From positions 1-35,232 of the forward strand of contig JAKEFG010000017.1 of NCBI GenBank assembly GCA_022616195.1: DNA of 35,232 nt, given 5' to 3'. Below the pieces are notes generated by a model. It was not told the DNA's origin and made no database searches. It worked only from the letters and a program-made list of their open reading frames with translations. The DNA comes from Candidatus Wolfebacteria bacterium (lineage in GTDB: Bacteria > Patescibacteriota > Minisyncoccia > Phycocordibacterales > EsbW-18). Shown piece after piece: positions 21,551-29,228 of the stretch; the first letter of the stretch is position 1, and each line of letters opens with the position of its first letter. The translations under genes and the position numbers were made by a program.

Positions 21551-21614
21551 GAATGATTTAAATATAAATCATTCCAGTAAATTTTTCAATGAAAAATGAT
21601 TGAAAAATTTACTG
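21551..21614. repeat. Two AT-rich hairpins inserted in repeat E copy 1
   Basis: GAATGATTTA/TAAATCATTC (21551-21574) and a perfect 16-bp stem (21575-21590 with 21599-21614). Copy 2 of repeat E lacks this segment, so it appears to be an insertion. Confidence 0.65.
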
Positions 21615-21670
21615 CTTTGGCGGCAAATTCTTTTATGAAAATTCTTAATTCAAAAATTAAAAAAGAAAAT

Positions 21671-21701
21671 GGCCAGCCGTTGATGTTATCGCGGGCTGGC
21701 C
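21671..21701 (-). terminator. Terminator of the Cys/His-rich protein gene
   Basis: GGCCAGCC (21671-21678) pairs with GGCTGGCC (21694-21701). On the minus strand it is followed by ATTTTCTTTTTTAATTTTT, a strong intrinsic terminator. Confidence 0.85.
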
Positions 21702-21721
21702 GTGGTGGTTCTGGTGGTACA

Positions 21722-22102
21722 TCATGCGCCAGTTCCGATGAGACGGCGAAGTTCATCAATGAGCCGATTCTTCTCAAAAAGCTCGGTCTTCACCGAAGCC
21801 AGTTCGTCAGCGAGCTTGGTCTTGCTTTGGCTCACTCGCTTCAGTCGATCTTCCGCGCGATACAGACGAGAGCTCAAGTTTTTGATTCGCTCGGTCACGA
21901 CATGGTCGTAATCGGCATTTCCACCGAGAAGCTTGCCGTCCTTCGGATTCTTGGGGCAAGTACCTCCGGGGTCGAGGCCAGTCGGGCCGCCAGAACGGGC
22001 AGGACCCATCCAGCAACCGCAACCATGCTCGCAGTCCGAAGTTCCATCGTGATTGGCGTACTTGTGTCCACCATACTCTTTGGGGCCGTGGCCGTTGGGC
22101 AT
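21722..22102 (-). CDS. Unknown Cys/His-rich protein with C-terminal coiled coil
   Basis: 126 residues from the ATG at 22102, chosen because AGGAGG lies 5 nt upstream, the strongest Shine-Dalgarno in the window. The N-terminal 55 residues hold His, Cys and Gly in a pattern suggestive of metal binding (NGHGPKEYGGHKYANHDG, DCEHGCGCW, GGTCPKNPKDGK). From about 65 on it is a helical coiled coil (VVTERIKNLSSRLYRAEDRL, SKTKLADELASVKTEL). There is no signal peptide or membrane helix, so it is cytoplasmic. A strong terminator follows. The good start signal and terminator suggest high expression. I do not recognise a named family. Confidence 0.75.
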   Translation of the reverse strand: MPNGHGPKEYGGHKYANHDGTSDCEHGCGCWMGPARSGGPTGLDPGGTCPKNPKDGKLLGGNADYDHVVTERIKNLSSRLYRAEDRLKRVSQSKTKLADELASVKTELFEKNRLIDELRRLIGTGA

Positions 22103-22186
22103 ACACACCTCCTTTCTAAGGTTCTGAGTTTGTGCTTACTGCTAATAACCTACATCAAAGCCCCACAAAAAGTCAACAAAAATAAG

Positions 22187-22212
22187 AACAGAAACTTGAG
22201 AAAGTTTCTGTT
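22187..22212 (-). terminator. Terminator of the tRNA-Phe transcript
   Basis: AACAGAAACT (22187-22196) pairs perfectly with 22203-22212 and is followed on the minus strand by CTTATTTTTG. It lies about 135 nt beyond the tRNA-Phe 3' end, so the primary transcript has a long trailer (22213-22346) containing another GC-rich hairpin. Confidence 0.75.
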
Positions 22213-22346
22213 CAAGAATTTCATTTTGAAAAATTTTTCTTTTCTGCTTTTAACGGAATCGGGAATTTCTTTTTGCCCCGAAAACTCCGTACGATTTGGT
22301 TGCCGAGCGCGGGCAAAGCCCGCGCGAGGCATTGACTTTTCCTACG

Positions 22347-22423
22347 TGGTGCCGAGGGTGAGACTCGAACTCACGACCCTCTGCTCTTCAGGCAGATGCT
22401 CTAACCAACTGAGCTACCTCGGC
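22347..22423 (-). tRNA. tRNA-Phe (anticodon GAA)
   Basis: Complete cloverleaf: acceptor GCCGAGG/CCTCGGC, D stem GCTC/GAGC, anticodon loop CTGAAGA, T arm with GTTCGAG. The CCA end is encoded. Its first 10 bases overlap the end of the upstream GIY-YIG gene. Confidence 0.96.
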
Positions 22424-22680
22424 GGGTTCTTTTGTATTGTACCCTCTTTTACTATCTTCTCAATATAATCCCGCCGCTTCAACTTTTTGAGCCACTGTTC
22501 AATGTACCGTGCCTCCGATATAGTTGGGTACTCTTGAGAGAAGACCATTTGTAACTTCCCAAGTTTTTTTGTTGAGGGGGTGTAACCGCCCGTGTGGTGT
22601 CTCAACCGCTCTTGTATGTTTGTTGTACTCCCAATGTAGTACCTGCCGCCTTCGCTTTTCAGGATATAGACGTGTGCCAT
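22414..22680 (-). CDS. GIY-YIG domain protein (small UPF type)
   Basis: 88 residues. HVYILKSEGGRYYIGSTTNIQERLRHH carries the GIY-YIG strand pair and the conserved Arg, and SEARYIEQWLKKLKRRDYI the Glu region. This is a single-domain nuclease-like family, very common in CPR and often of unknown target. It ends with TAG made of bases 8-10 of tRNA-Phe, so its stop lies inside the tRNA gene. It is a distant relative of the domain fused to the prepilin at 14557-15240. Confidence 0.85.
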   Translation of the reverse strand: MAHVYILKSEGGRYYIGSTTNIQERLRHHTGGYTPSTKKLGKLQMVFSQEYPTISEARYIEQWLKKLKRRDYIEKIVKEGTIQKNPPR

Positions 22681-22689
22681 AACAACTGA

Positions 22690-22730
22690 GTCCCGACGTT
22701 TACAGTCGGGACCCCGACCTCGCGTCGGGG
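22690..22730. repeat. Tandem GTCGGG hairpin repeat
   Basis: GTCCCGAC/GTCGGGAC (22690-22712) followed by CCCCGAC/GTCGGGG (22712-22730). The first hairpin with its GACGTTT loop start matches the one inside rnpB at 27585-27608. Confidence 0.7.
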
Positions 22731-22747
22731 CTACCTCGGCATGCGTA

Positions 22748-23026
22748 CTATTCTACCGCATCTGGCTCTGTATTTCCAAATCCAGGCAAAAATATGCCCG
22801 CCTGTTCCTGAACCGTTTGCACGGTGCGATAGAGCGCTCTGACCTGCTCAACGTAGGGTTGGAGAAAATAGAGCGCACCGAACGCCACCCCCAAGATAAT
22901 GACCCAATAGATAATGCGCCATACCCTTCCCCAGAGCGCGCCGCGATGAATCTTTTTGAGCAACGTATTGTTCTCGCGCGTGAGCCCCGCGATTTCTTCA
23001 ATCAGATGCTTTTCTTCAATGTCCAT
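22748..23026 (-). CDS. Small single-pass membrane protein with N-terminal coiled coil
   Basis: 92 residues. A helical cytoplasmic start (EEKHLIEEIAGLTRENNTLLKKI) leads to one transmembrane helix (about 36-54, RIIYWVIILGVAFGALYFL), then a short extracytoplasmic helix (VEQVRALYRTVQTVQEQ). It lies upstream of the GIY-YIG/tRNA-Phe unit on the same strand. Similar short proteins are common in parcubacterial genomes but have no known role. Confidence 0.75.
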   Translation of the reverse strand: MDIEEKHLIEEIAGLTRENNTLLKKIHRGALWGRVWRIIYWVIILGVAFGALYFLQPYVEQVRALYRTVQTVQEQAGIFLPGFGNTEPDAVE

Positions 23027-23203
23027 CCCGATAGTATATCAAACTATTTTGTGTCCCCGGCAGGACGCTTCGCTATTTCACTTCTCGGAAACCCACGGTT
23101 TTCCGACAGGCTTCGCCTTGCCTTCCTTCGCGGGGAAACTAGAGTTTCCCCGACCCCTTTCCGGTTCAATTCCTGCCATAAACAATAACCTCAAAATACT
23201 TTG

Positions 23204-23275
23204 TGCCCCCGGCAGGAATTGAACCCACATCGTCTCCTTAGGACGGAGCTGCTCTATCCGTTGAGCTACGGGGAC
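23204..23275 (-). tRNA. tRNA-Arg (anticodon CCT)
   Basis: Cloverleaf with acceptor GTCCCCG/CGGGGGC, D stem GCTC/GAGC and anticodon loop GTCCTAA. The discriminator is A and CCA is not encoded. Confidence 0.9.
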
Positions 23276-23284
23276 TTCCACCAG

Positions 23285-23355
23285 TGCGGGATGCGGGAAT
23301 CGAACCCGCGACCCATGCTTGGGAAGCATGCATTATGCCATTTAACTAATCCCGC
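23285..23355 (-). tRNA. tRNA-Gly (anticodon CCC)
   Basis: Cloverleaf with acceptor GCGGGAT/ATCCCGC, anticodon stem CATGC/GCATG and loop TTCCCAA, T arm GCGGGTTCGATTCCCGC. CCA is not encoded. Its 5' end overlaps the end of the ftsB-like gene and it lies 9 bp from tRNA-Arg. Confidence 0.93.
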
Positions 23356-23723
23356 GTGAAGAAACTCTTGATTCGGTTCCAGAAACCTCCCGACCCGTTG
23401 GCGTTTACCGCGGCACTGTTGTCACCGGGCACCACGATAATAACTCCCTCCCCCGCTTTGCCAAGCCCAAAGTTTTCACGTATTTCTCCTTCAACCCCCT
23501 CTACCGTCTCAAGGCGCGATATGTCGTCGCGTAAAAATCTCTCTCGTTCACCAAGCGCTGCGGCTTCTTGCTGTGACTGCTCAAGCTTGTACTCCGTATC
23601 GCGCTCCTTTTCGTAGATGCCCCACACGCCGCGAGCAAGGAGGAAAACGAGGGCTGCCAGAAGCACAATAGCCACTCGTGAGAACAGAACCTGCTTGATA
23701 CGCTGGCGTCTCTTAAAGTGCAT
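23346..23723 (-). CDS. ftsB: FtsB/DivIC-like septum formation initiator
   Basis: 125 residues. A basic N-terminus (MHFKRRQRIKQVL) precedes one transmembrane helix (about 15-35, SRVAIVLLAALVFLLARGVWG), then a coiled coil (EYKLEQSQQEAAALGERERFLRDDI) and the ERLET-like region EGEIRENFGLGKAGEGVIIV typical of FtsB/DivIC. It acts in the divisome with FtsL and FtsQ. The stop is TAG formed by bases 8-10 of tRNA-Gly, so mRNA processing and the tRNA 5' end overlap. It is divergent from a small plus-strand gene. Confidence 0.88.
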   Translation of the reverse strand: MHFKRRQRIKQVLFSRVAIVLLAALVFLLARGVWGIYEKERDTEYKLEQSQQEAAALGERERFLRDDISRLETVEGVEGEIRENFGLGKAGEGVIIVVPGDNSAAVNANGSGGFWNRIKSFFTRD

Positions 23724-23747
23724 ATCCTTTATGCTACTATAGAGACG

Positions 23748-23897
23748 ATGCTATTCCAAAAACGTACCCAGAAAACCATACGAATCCTCTGGTGGATACT
23801 TTCTATCCTCATCATCGTGAGTATGGTTCTTCTGTATACCCCTATCTTCGGACAACCATCTAGCACTGCCCCACCACCAAGCCCATACGAGGGTTAG
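23748..23897 (+). CDS. 49-residue membrane protein, conserved type unknown
   Basis: 49 residues. A basic start (MLFQKRTQKTIRIL) leads to a single transmembrane helix (about 14-35, LWWILSILIIVSMVLLYTP) and a Pro/Ser-rich tail (PSSTAPPPSPYEG). Its stop overlaps the lepA stop by 4 nt in convergent orientation. It starts 24 bp from the divergent ftsB-like gene. The membrane-protein pattern makes it likely to be real; function unknown. Confidence 0.65.
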   Translation: MLFQKRTQKTIRILWWILSILIIVSMVLLYTPIFGQPSSTAPPPSPYEG

Positions 23898-25681
23898 TCA
23901 GACCGCATCATTTTGACAAACACGTCCTGTGGGATATTGACCTTTCCGCGCTCGCGAAGTTTTTTCTTACCCCTTTTCTGCTTCTCCAGAAGTTTCATTT
24001 TTCTCGTCACGTCGCCCCCGTAGAGATATCCGGTAACGTCTTTCCGGAGCGCAGAGAGTGTTTTTGACGAGAGAATACGACCCATCGCCTTGGCTTGTAT
24101 TTTTGTGATGAAGAGCTGGCGCGGCAGGACTTTGTACAAACGTTCCACAACCCTTTCGGCCTCCTCCCCTACCCTCTTGCGCGACACTACCCGTGTGAAA
24201 GCAGGCACCGGTTCTTCGGCAACCAAGACGTCAAGACGAACCACGTCAGCCGGGCGGCTGTCGGCGAATGTATACGAGAGCGACGCAAACCCTGACGATG
24301 CGCTCTTGAGCTCGTCAAAAAAGTTGCGCATCAGTTCACGGAGTGGCATACGGACGGTGAGCGCCGTCCGCTCGCCACCGAATGTTTCCGTCTCGCCGAC
24401 TTCCGATTCAAACGCGTAGAGCATTTTCATTACCTGCCCCAGATACGCGGACGGCGCGATGATTTTGAGCTCCACCCAGGGCTCCACGATGCGCTCAACA
24501 TCACCGTATTCAGGGAAGAGCGATGGCGAATACACGACCCGGGTGTTCCCCCTTCGGTCGGTCACGCTGTAGGCGATGGACGGCGTGGTAACGATAAGCG
24601 TGAGAGCAAACTCACGGCGCAAACGTTCCGTTACGATTTCAAGATGTAGCATTCCCAAAAACCCGCACCGAAATCCCCTGCCGAGTATCCCCGACGACTC
24701 TTCCTCAAATGAAAGTGATGAATCGGAGAGTTTGAGGCGAAGCAACGCCTGACGCAAGCCAGCGAAATCATCCTGGCTTTCAGGATACACTGAGGCCCAG
24801 ACAACGGGTCGCGGTTGCTGATAGCCGGGGAGCACCGGCAATCTGCTCTTCGGCGCAGTGAGCGTATCGCCAACCGAGGCGATGCCCGGCTTTTTGATAC
24901 CGGTTACGATATAACCGATCTCTCCCACCGACAACTGTTCAACCGGTTTTTCTTCGGGGGAAAAAATGCCGATTTCTGAAGCGGTGAAACGTTCGCCCAC
25001 TCTCCTGAATGCAAGTTCTGTTCCTTTTGACAGATTACCGTCGGTCACTCGCATATAGACAATAATCCCGCGATGATTTGAATAGTGAAAATCAAATATG
25101 AGCGCTCTGAATTGGCCCGCGTCCCCAGACGAATCGGGCGCCGGTACGCGAGCCACAATCTCGCGGAGGAGTTCAGGAACCCCCTCGCCGGTCCTGCCCG
25201 AAACCGAGAGCACCGCACCGGGCGGCACCCCGAGCACGTCAGCAATCTCCTGACGCACCTCGTCAATCCGGGCAAGCGGTGAATCAATTTTTGTGACGAC
25301 CGGGATGATGGTAAGCCCGAGCTCTTTTGCCATTTCAAGCGTCGTCAAGGTCTGCGCCTGCACCCCTTGTGTCGCGTCAACCAGAAGAAGCGCGCCTTCA
25401 ACCGCCTTGAGTGCGCGCGAAACCTCATATGAAAAATCAATGTGTCCCGGCGTATCTATCAGATTCAAAACGTAACTTGTAGATTCCAGAACGTAGTGCA
25501 TGCGGACGGGCTGCATTTTGATAGTGATGCCGCGCTCCCGTTCGAGCTCCATTGAGTCAAGCACCTGCTCGCGCATTTTTCGCTTTTCAATCGTTCCGGT
25601 CACCTCAAGCATCCTGTCGGCAAGTGTGGACTTCCCGTGGTCAATGTGCGCAATTATGGAGAAGTTGCGTATGTGTTTCAT
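23894..25681 (-). CDS. lepA: Elongation factor 4 (LepA) GTPase
   Basis: 595 residues from the ATG at 25681 (MKHIRNFSIIAHIDHGKST); another ATG lies 9 bp upstream. The G1 motif is AHIDHGKST, G3 DTPGHIDF, G4 TKID. EF-G-like domains follow and the C-terminal LepA-specific domain ends with KKKLRERGKVNIPQDVFVKMMR. LepA is a ribosome-bound translational GTPase that helps in back-translocation and ribosome assembly. The length matches the family (about 600). It lies 21 bp downstream of murJ on the same strand. Confidence 0.97.
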   Translation of the reverse strand: MKHIRNFSIIAHIDHGKSTLADRMLEVTGTIEKRKMREQVLDSMELERERGITIKMQPVRMHYVLESTSYVLNLIDTPGHIDFSYEVSRALKAVEGALLLVDATQGVQAQTLTTLEMAKELGLTIIPVVTKIDSPLARIDEVRQEIADVLGVPPGAVLSVSGRTGEGVPELLREIVARVPAPDSSGDAGQFRALIFDFHYSNHRGIIVYMRVTDGNLSKGTELAFRRVGERFTASEIGIFSPEEKPVEQLSVGEIGYIVTGIKKPGIASVGDTLTAPKSRLPVLPGYQQPRPVVWASVYPESQDDFAGLRQALLRLKLSDSSLSFEEESSGILGRGFRCGFLGMLHLEIVTERLRREFALTLIVTTPSIAYSVTDRRGNTRVVYSPSLFPEYGDVERIVEPWVELKIIAPSAYLGQVMKMLYAFESEVGETETFGGERTALTVRMPLRELMRNFFDELKSASSGFASLSYTFADSRPADVVRLDVLVAEEPVPAFTRVVSRKRVGEEAERVVERLYKVLPRQLFITKIQAKAMGRILSSKTLSALRKDVTGYLYGGDVTRKMKLLEKQKRGKKKLRERGKVNIPQDVFVKMMRSD

Positions 25682-25702
25682 AAATATCAATGCGACATGT
25701 AC

Positions 25703-27385
25703 CTACAATTCTTCCGGTTCTGGGGCAACAGGTACCGCCCGCCAGAATCGTTGCCGAAATGCGCCCCACATCTCTTCTATCTCACGATTTCCGGTAACAC
25801 GAAGAATAACAAAAAACACCACGATACCAACTATGCCGGCACAAAGACCCTGTGTAAAAATACCCGCAAACGTATTGAGGTCAAGGAGCGAAGCAAGCAT
25901 CTGCAATACCACATAGGACGCGCCGCCGGCAATCACTGACGCCGAAAAACTCTGCCAGAGCGTTGTATAAAGATGGCGCGGCAGATGTCCGCCAAAATCT
26001 CTCCTGAACAAGAACCAGAACATGCCCGCGTTCACAATCATGCCGAGCGAGTACGCAAGCGGCAGCACCAACACTGCTGTCCCCGGCACGTCAGAAACCC
26101 GCAGAAGCGCCTCAATAAAATCTTGAATGCCGGGAACTCGATCAAAAACAAGAGTGCCGACATACGCAGAGAGTATGATGAGACCCGAGACAAAAGCGTT
26201 CACTGCAAGCGGACGCCGCGTCCGCCCGCTCGCGTAGTACCCGCGCACGAAAAGAAGCATCAAGCTGTGTGCGGCGAGCGACGCAACGAACAGCGCGAGC
26301 GCCGCAGCAGTCAGCCGCGTATCAGACCAGGTGAACGCACCCGAACCAAGGACAACACGAACAATTTGTGCGCGAAGCACGACAATCAACACCATCGCCG
26401 GAAACGACCAAAAAAGCACGTGGCGTATTGCGGTCGCCATATGATTCAGGAACGCACCCCGGTCACCCTCACTAAACAACCGGGCAAGCGTTGGAAATGC
26501 AGCCACGGAGTACGAAACACCAATAATGGCAAGCGGCGCACCTTGAAGATTGAGCGCGAAGTTGAATATGGATATCGAGCCGCGCGGCAACAAAGACGCC
26601 AGCGCGACGAGCGCGAACACCGCCGCCTGGTTAAGCGCGAGCGCTGCCGTGCGCGGGAGCGAAACCCGCACCACGCGCAGCACCTCACGAACGTCAATCG
26701 CGCGTGTTAGACGCGGCAAGAGACCCTCTCGCAGAACCGACGGCACTTGGATTACGAGGTGAAGCAACGCGCCGAGCACCACCCCCCACACGAGTCCCTT
26801 CGTCCCCAGAGTAGGATAGAGCACAACAATGCCGACGATAATCCCGATGTTGTACACAATAGGCGAAAGCGCATAAATAAGAAACTTCTTAAACACCTGC
26901 GTCACACCGGCAAGAATGTTTGAAAACCCCAGAAGTATCGGCGAGAGAAGTAAAATTCGCGTGAAAACAATCAGTTGCTCAATGACATCAGGATCGGCAA
27001 ATCCAGGGAACAGGCGGGGTGCGAGCCATGGCATGGCGACAAAAAGAACAACGCTTACCACGACAATAAAAAAGAAAAACGCCGTAGTGACTCCCGAGAG
27101 AAACCGTCGCGCGCTTAGAACACTCTCCCCAAGCTTCTCGGTCAAAAACGGTATGAGCACGAAAAGCGACACAATGGATGCGACCGCAACGAACAAAAAA
27201 TCGGGGATGCGAAATGCCGCATAGTAGACATCAAGCGTCACGCCCGCGCCGAATGTATGCGCCAAAAACCGGTCGCGCACCAGCGCCAAAAGCTGGGACA
27301 AGAAAGCAAACAGCGCCAACAAATACGCGGCCTCGTGGAGCCCGCCCGTCTTCGTTTCCAAGAGTTGTGCAATACGCCCTATCAT
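25703..27385 (-). CDS. murJ: Lipid II flippase MurJ (MviN)
   Basis: 560 residues from the ATG at 27385, supported by AGGAG 7 nt upstream. In-frame codons run up to 27553 but would be antisense to the rnpB 5' end and are rejected. It is a MOP-superfamily protein with about 14 transmembrane helices. Family segments are RDRFLAHTFGAGVTLDVYYAAFRIPDF, ILAGVTQVFKKF, and the NFALNLQGAPLAIIGVSYSVAAFP region. It moves lipid II across the membrane for peptidoglycan synthesis. It is likely cotranscribed with lepA. Confidence 0.95.
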   Translation of the reverse strand: MIGRIAQLLETKTGGLHEAAYLLALFAFLSQLLALVRDRFLAHTFGAGVTLDVYYAAFRIPDFLFVAVASIVSLFVLIPFLTEKLGESVLSARRFLSGVTTAFFFFIVVVSVVLFVAMPWLAPRLFPGFADPDVIEQLIVFTRILLLSPILLGFSNILAGVTQVFKKFLIYALSPIVYNIGIIVGIVVLYPTLGTKGLVWGVVLGALLHLVIQVPSVLREGLLPRLTRAIDVREVLRVVRVSLPRTAALALNQAAVFALVALASLLPRGSISIFNFALNLQGAPLAIIGVSYSVAAFPTLARLFSEGDRGAFLNHMATAIRHVLFWSFPAMVLIVVLRAQIVRVVLGSGAFTWSDTRLTAAALALFVASLAAHSLMLLFVRGYYASGRTRRPLAVNAFVSGLIILSAYVGTLVFDRVPGIQDFIEALLRVSDVPGTAVLVLPLAYSLGMIVNAGMFWFLFRRDFGGHLPRHLYTTLWQSFSASVIAGGASYVVLQMLASLLDLNTFAGIFTQGLCAGIVGIVVFFVILRVTGNREIEEMWGAFRQRFWRAVPVAPEPEEL

Positions 27386-27458
27386 CAGAATCTCCTGTAC
27401 GCACCCTGTATCGTAGCGCGACGATACCCGCGTCGCAACCAAAATGATACTGCTCACG

Positions 27459-27486
27459 TTGCATAATAGAAAAATAATGCTATGCT
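27459..27486 (+). promoter_or_regulatory. Candidate promoter of rnpB
   Basis: -35 TTGCAT (27459-27464), 16-nt spacer, -10 TATGCT (27481-27486). The start would be near 27493, which matches the first paired base of the RNA. Confidence 0.55.
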
Positions 27487-27584
27487 TCCTTACAGCCTGT
27501 GTCGGGTAGCCGCGCCCGTCGCGCAAGCGGCGGAGTGAGGAAAGTCCGAACACGCCCTCGGCACCAGCCGAGGAGCCAGGTAGC

Positions 27585-27608
27585 GGCTCCGACGTTTCAG
27601 TCGGAGCC
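27585..27608. repeat. GTCGGG-type hairpin inside rnpB
   Basis: GGCTCCGAC pairs with GTCGGAGCC, followed by CCGAC. It matches the repeat at 22690-22730 in stem tip and loop (GACGTTT). It lies between the conserved core segments of the RNase P RNA. Confidence 0.7.
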
Positions 27609-27713
27609 CCGACCCAGAAGCTAATAACTTTTGGCGTCGGGGGTAACGCCCGTCCGGAGCAATCCGAGAGGTGCGAGCAGAGACGCCCGATCCGAAAGGT
27701 GACGGCACCCTTA

Positions 27714-27729
27714 CCTGCCGACAGGCAGG
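27714..27729. repeat. CCTGCC hairpin inside rnpB
   Basis: CCTGCC/GGCAGG around GACA. A second, similar hairpin GCCTGC/GCAGGC lies at 27888-27900. Confidence 0.65.
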
Positions 27730-27917
27730 CTTTGGGGTGAGTCCTTTGGGTAACCAGAGGGGTGAAACGGCAAAATCCTTACCTGCGTGCAAGGCCGTGC
27801 CAAGTACTCAACATGCTTGAGTGCTCGGAGTGCCGCAAGGATCGACTGGGCAACCAGTCGACAAGATAAATGGCTATCGCCAATGTTGCCTGCCGCAGGC
27901 AGCTGCACACATTGAGC

Positions 27918-27975
27918 GCCCCGACTGTAGGGTCGGGGCAATCCCGACACCTCCACAGATGTTCCGGGTCGGGAT
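27918..27975. repeat. Tandem GTCGGG hairpins inside rnpB
   Basis: GCCCCGAC/GTCGGGGC (27918-27939) then ATCCCGAC/GTCGGGAT (27941-27975). The double-hairpin layout resembles 22690-22730, so a repeat of the same family has extended a peripheral helix of RNase P RNA. Confidence 0.68.
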
Positions 27976-28051
27976 ACTCGATGTCGCAGCCACCTGTGGT
28001 GGGCGACATCGGTACAGAATTCGGCTTATAGATACAGGTGGTAGACATGAT

Positions 28052-28075
28052 ACAACCCCGCGAGAGCGGGGTTGT
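28052..28075. terminator. Shared terminator of rnpB and nrdB
   Basis: ACAACCCCGC/GCGGGGTTGT around GAGA, between convergent rnpB (plus) and nrdB (minus). Confidence 0.75.
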
Positions 28076-28088
28076 GTCGTATCAGAGA

Positions 28089-29114
28089 TTACTTTTGGTC
28101 GTCATCCCAGTCAAGCTGTCCGCCGGTGCGATACTCATTCACTCGCGTTTCAAAAAAGTTTTTCTCTTTCCGAATATCCATAATCTCGCTCATCCACGGG
28201 AACGGGTTCTTCTTTGCATTGTAGAGCGTCGGCAGGTTAATGCGCTCAAGGCGTCGGTCCGCAATGTATCGTAGATAGTCCTCAATACTCTCCGGCGTGA
28301 GACCCATAATACCTTTCGGGAGTGCGTCATACGCATATTTGATCTCAAGGTCCACTCCCTTCTCTATCTTCCCCATGAGATCTTTCTTGAACGGTTCCGT
28401 CCATATGTCGGGGTTCTCCTCAACAATGGTGTTGATGAGGTCGGTACCGAACGCGAGATGCACCGTTTCGTCACGAAGAATAAATTGAAACTGTTCCCCA
28501 ACGCCAACCATCTTGTTCTGCCGCAGTAAGGAGAGCATCATGGCAAACCCGGCATAAAAGAAAATGCCTTCAATGATAACGTAGTACCCGACGAGATCGT
28601 GAACAAACCGTTGGATATTCTGCAACCCCTCCGTGCTGAATGTCGGGTCAAACACCGATTGCGTGAAATTCATCACAAAATCATCTTTCTCCTTGATGGA
28701 GGGGATGGTGAGATGCATATTATAGATTTCATCCGGATCCAGATTGAGCGTATCGCAGGAATAGATGAAGGTGTCGGTATGTATTGCCTCTTCATACGCC
28801 TGCCGCAGAAGATACTGCCGGCATTCGGGGTTGGTGATGTGCCGATATATCGCAAGTACGATGTTGTTGGCGGTCAAGCTCTCCGCCGTTGAAAAAAAGC
28901 CAAGGTTGTAGAGTATCATCCGTCGCTCGTCGTCGGAGAGCGCGCCCTGCCCGGTCTTCTTCCAGAGCTCCACGTCAAGCTGCATTGATACTTCTTCCGG
29001 CACCCAGTTGTTTGCCACACCGTTTTTATAGTGCTCCCGCGCCCACGGGTACTTCATGGGCAGAATTTTGTTTGGGTCAACGTTAGACGCGTTGAGTATC
29101 TGTTTTTTTGCCAT
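28089..29114 (-). CDS. nrdB: Ribonucleotide reductase small subunit, class Ic-like (R2c)
   Basis: 341 residues. R2 supplies the radical that starts nucleotide reduction by NrdA. Metal ligands are Glu78 (STAESL), Glu109 and His112 (EEAIH), Glu182 (IIEGIFFY), Glu216 and His219 (RDETVH). Two features mark class Ic, known from Chlamydia: the first ligand is Glu rather than Asp, and the residue four after His112, the tyrosyl-radical site in class Ia, is Phe116. Class Ic enzymes use a Mn/Fe cofactor and no tyrosyl radical. The sequence as a whole (e.g. FFETRVNEY near the C-terminus) also looks chlamydia-like. It lies downstream of nrdA on the same strand. Confidence 0.95.
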   Translation of the reverse strand: MAKKQILNASNVDPNKILPMKYPWAREHYKNGVANNWVPEEVSMQLDVELWKKTGQGALSDDERRMILYNLGFFSTAESLTANNIVLAIYRHITNPECRQYLLRQAYEEAIHTDTFIYSCDTLNLDPDEIYNMHLTIPSIKEKDDFVMNFTQSVFDPTFSTEGLQNIQRFVHDLVGYYVIIEGIFFYAGFAMMLSLLRQNKMVGVGEQFQFILRDETVHLAFGTDLINTIVEENPDIWTEPFKKDLMGKIEKGVDLEIKYAYDALPKGIMGLTPESIEDYLRYIADRRLERINLPTLYNAKKNPFPWMSEIMDIRKEKNFFETRVNEYRTGGQLDWDDDQK

Positions 29115-29228
29115 TTTGTTTACGAATGTAGTGAGTAACTATAAAAATGAGCACCCCGCCCTCTATGCTATTTATAGCGGCTTAGAGGACAGGGTTAGTA
29201 AACTCATAGTCGCTCCGCTCCTTGGGGT

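Larger units (their letters stand above)
27494..28040 (+). ncRNA. rnpB: RNase P RNA (type A), enlarged
   Basis: Conserved core parts are clear: GAGGAAAGTCCGA (27537-27549), GAGCAATCCGAGAGG, the GGTGAAACGGCAAAATCC region, and ACAGAATTCGGCTTATA (28014-28030). The ends pair as helix P1 (CCTGTGTC 27496-27503 with GATACAGG 28031-28038). The RNA processes tRNA 5' ends. At about 545 nt it is longer than usual (about 350-400) because palindromic repeats sit in its peripheral helices (27585-27608, 27714-27729, 27888-27900, 27918-27975). A terminator follows directly. Confidence 0.94.

Noticed and set aside
27386-27553. Upstream extension of murJ
   Set aside because: It would overlap the RNase P RNA 5' end and its promoter in antisense; the start at 27385 has a good ribosome-binding site.
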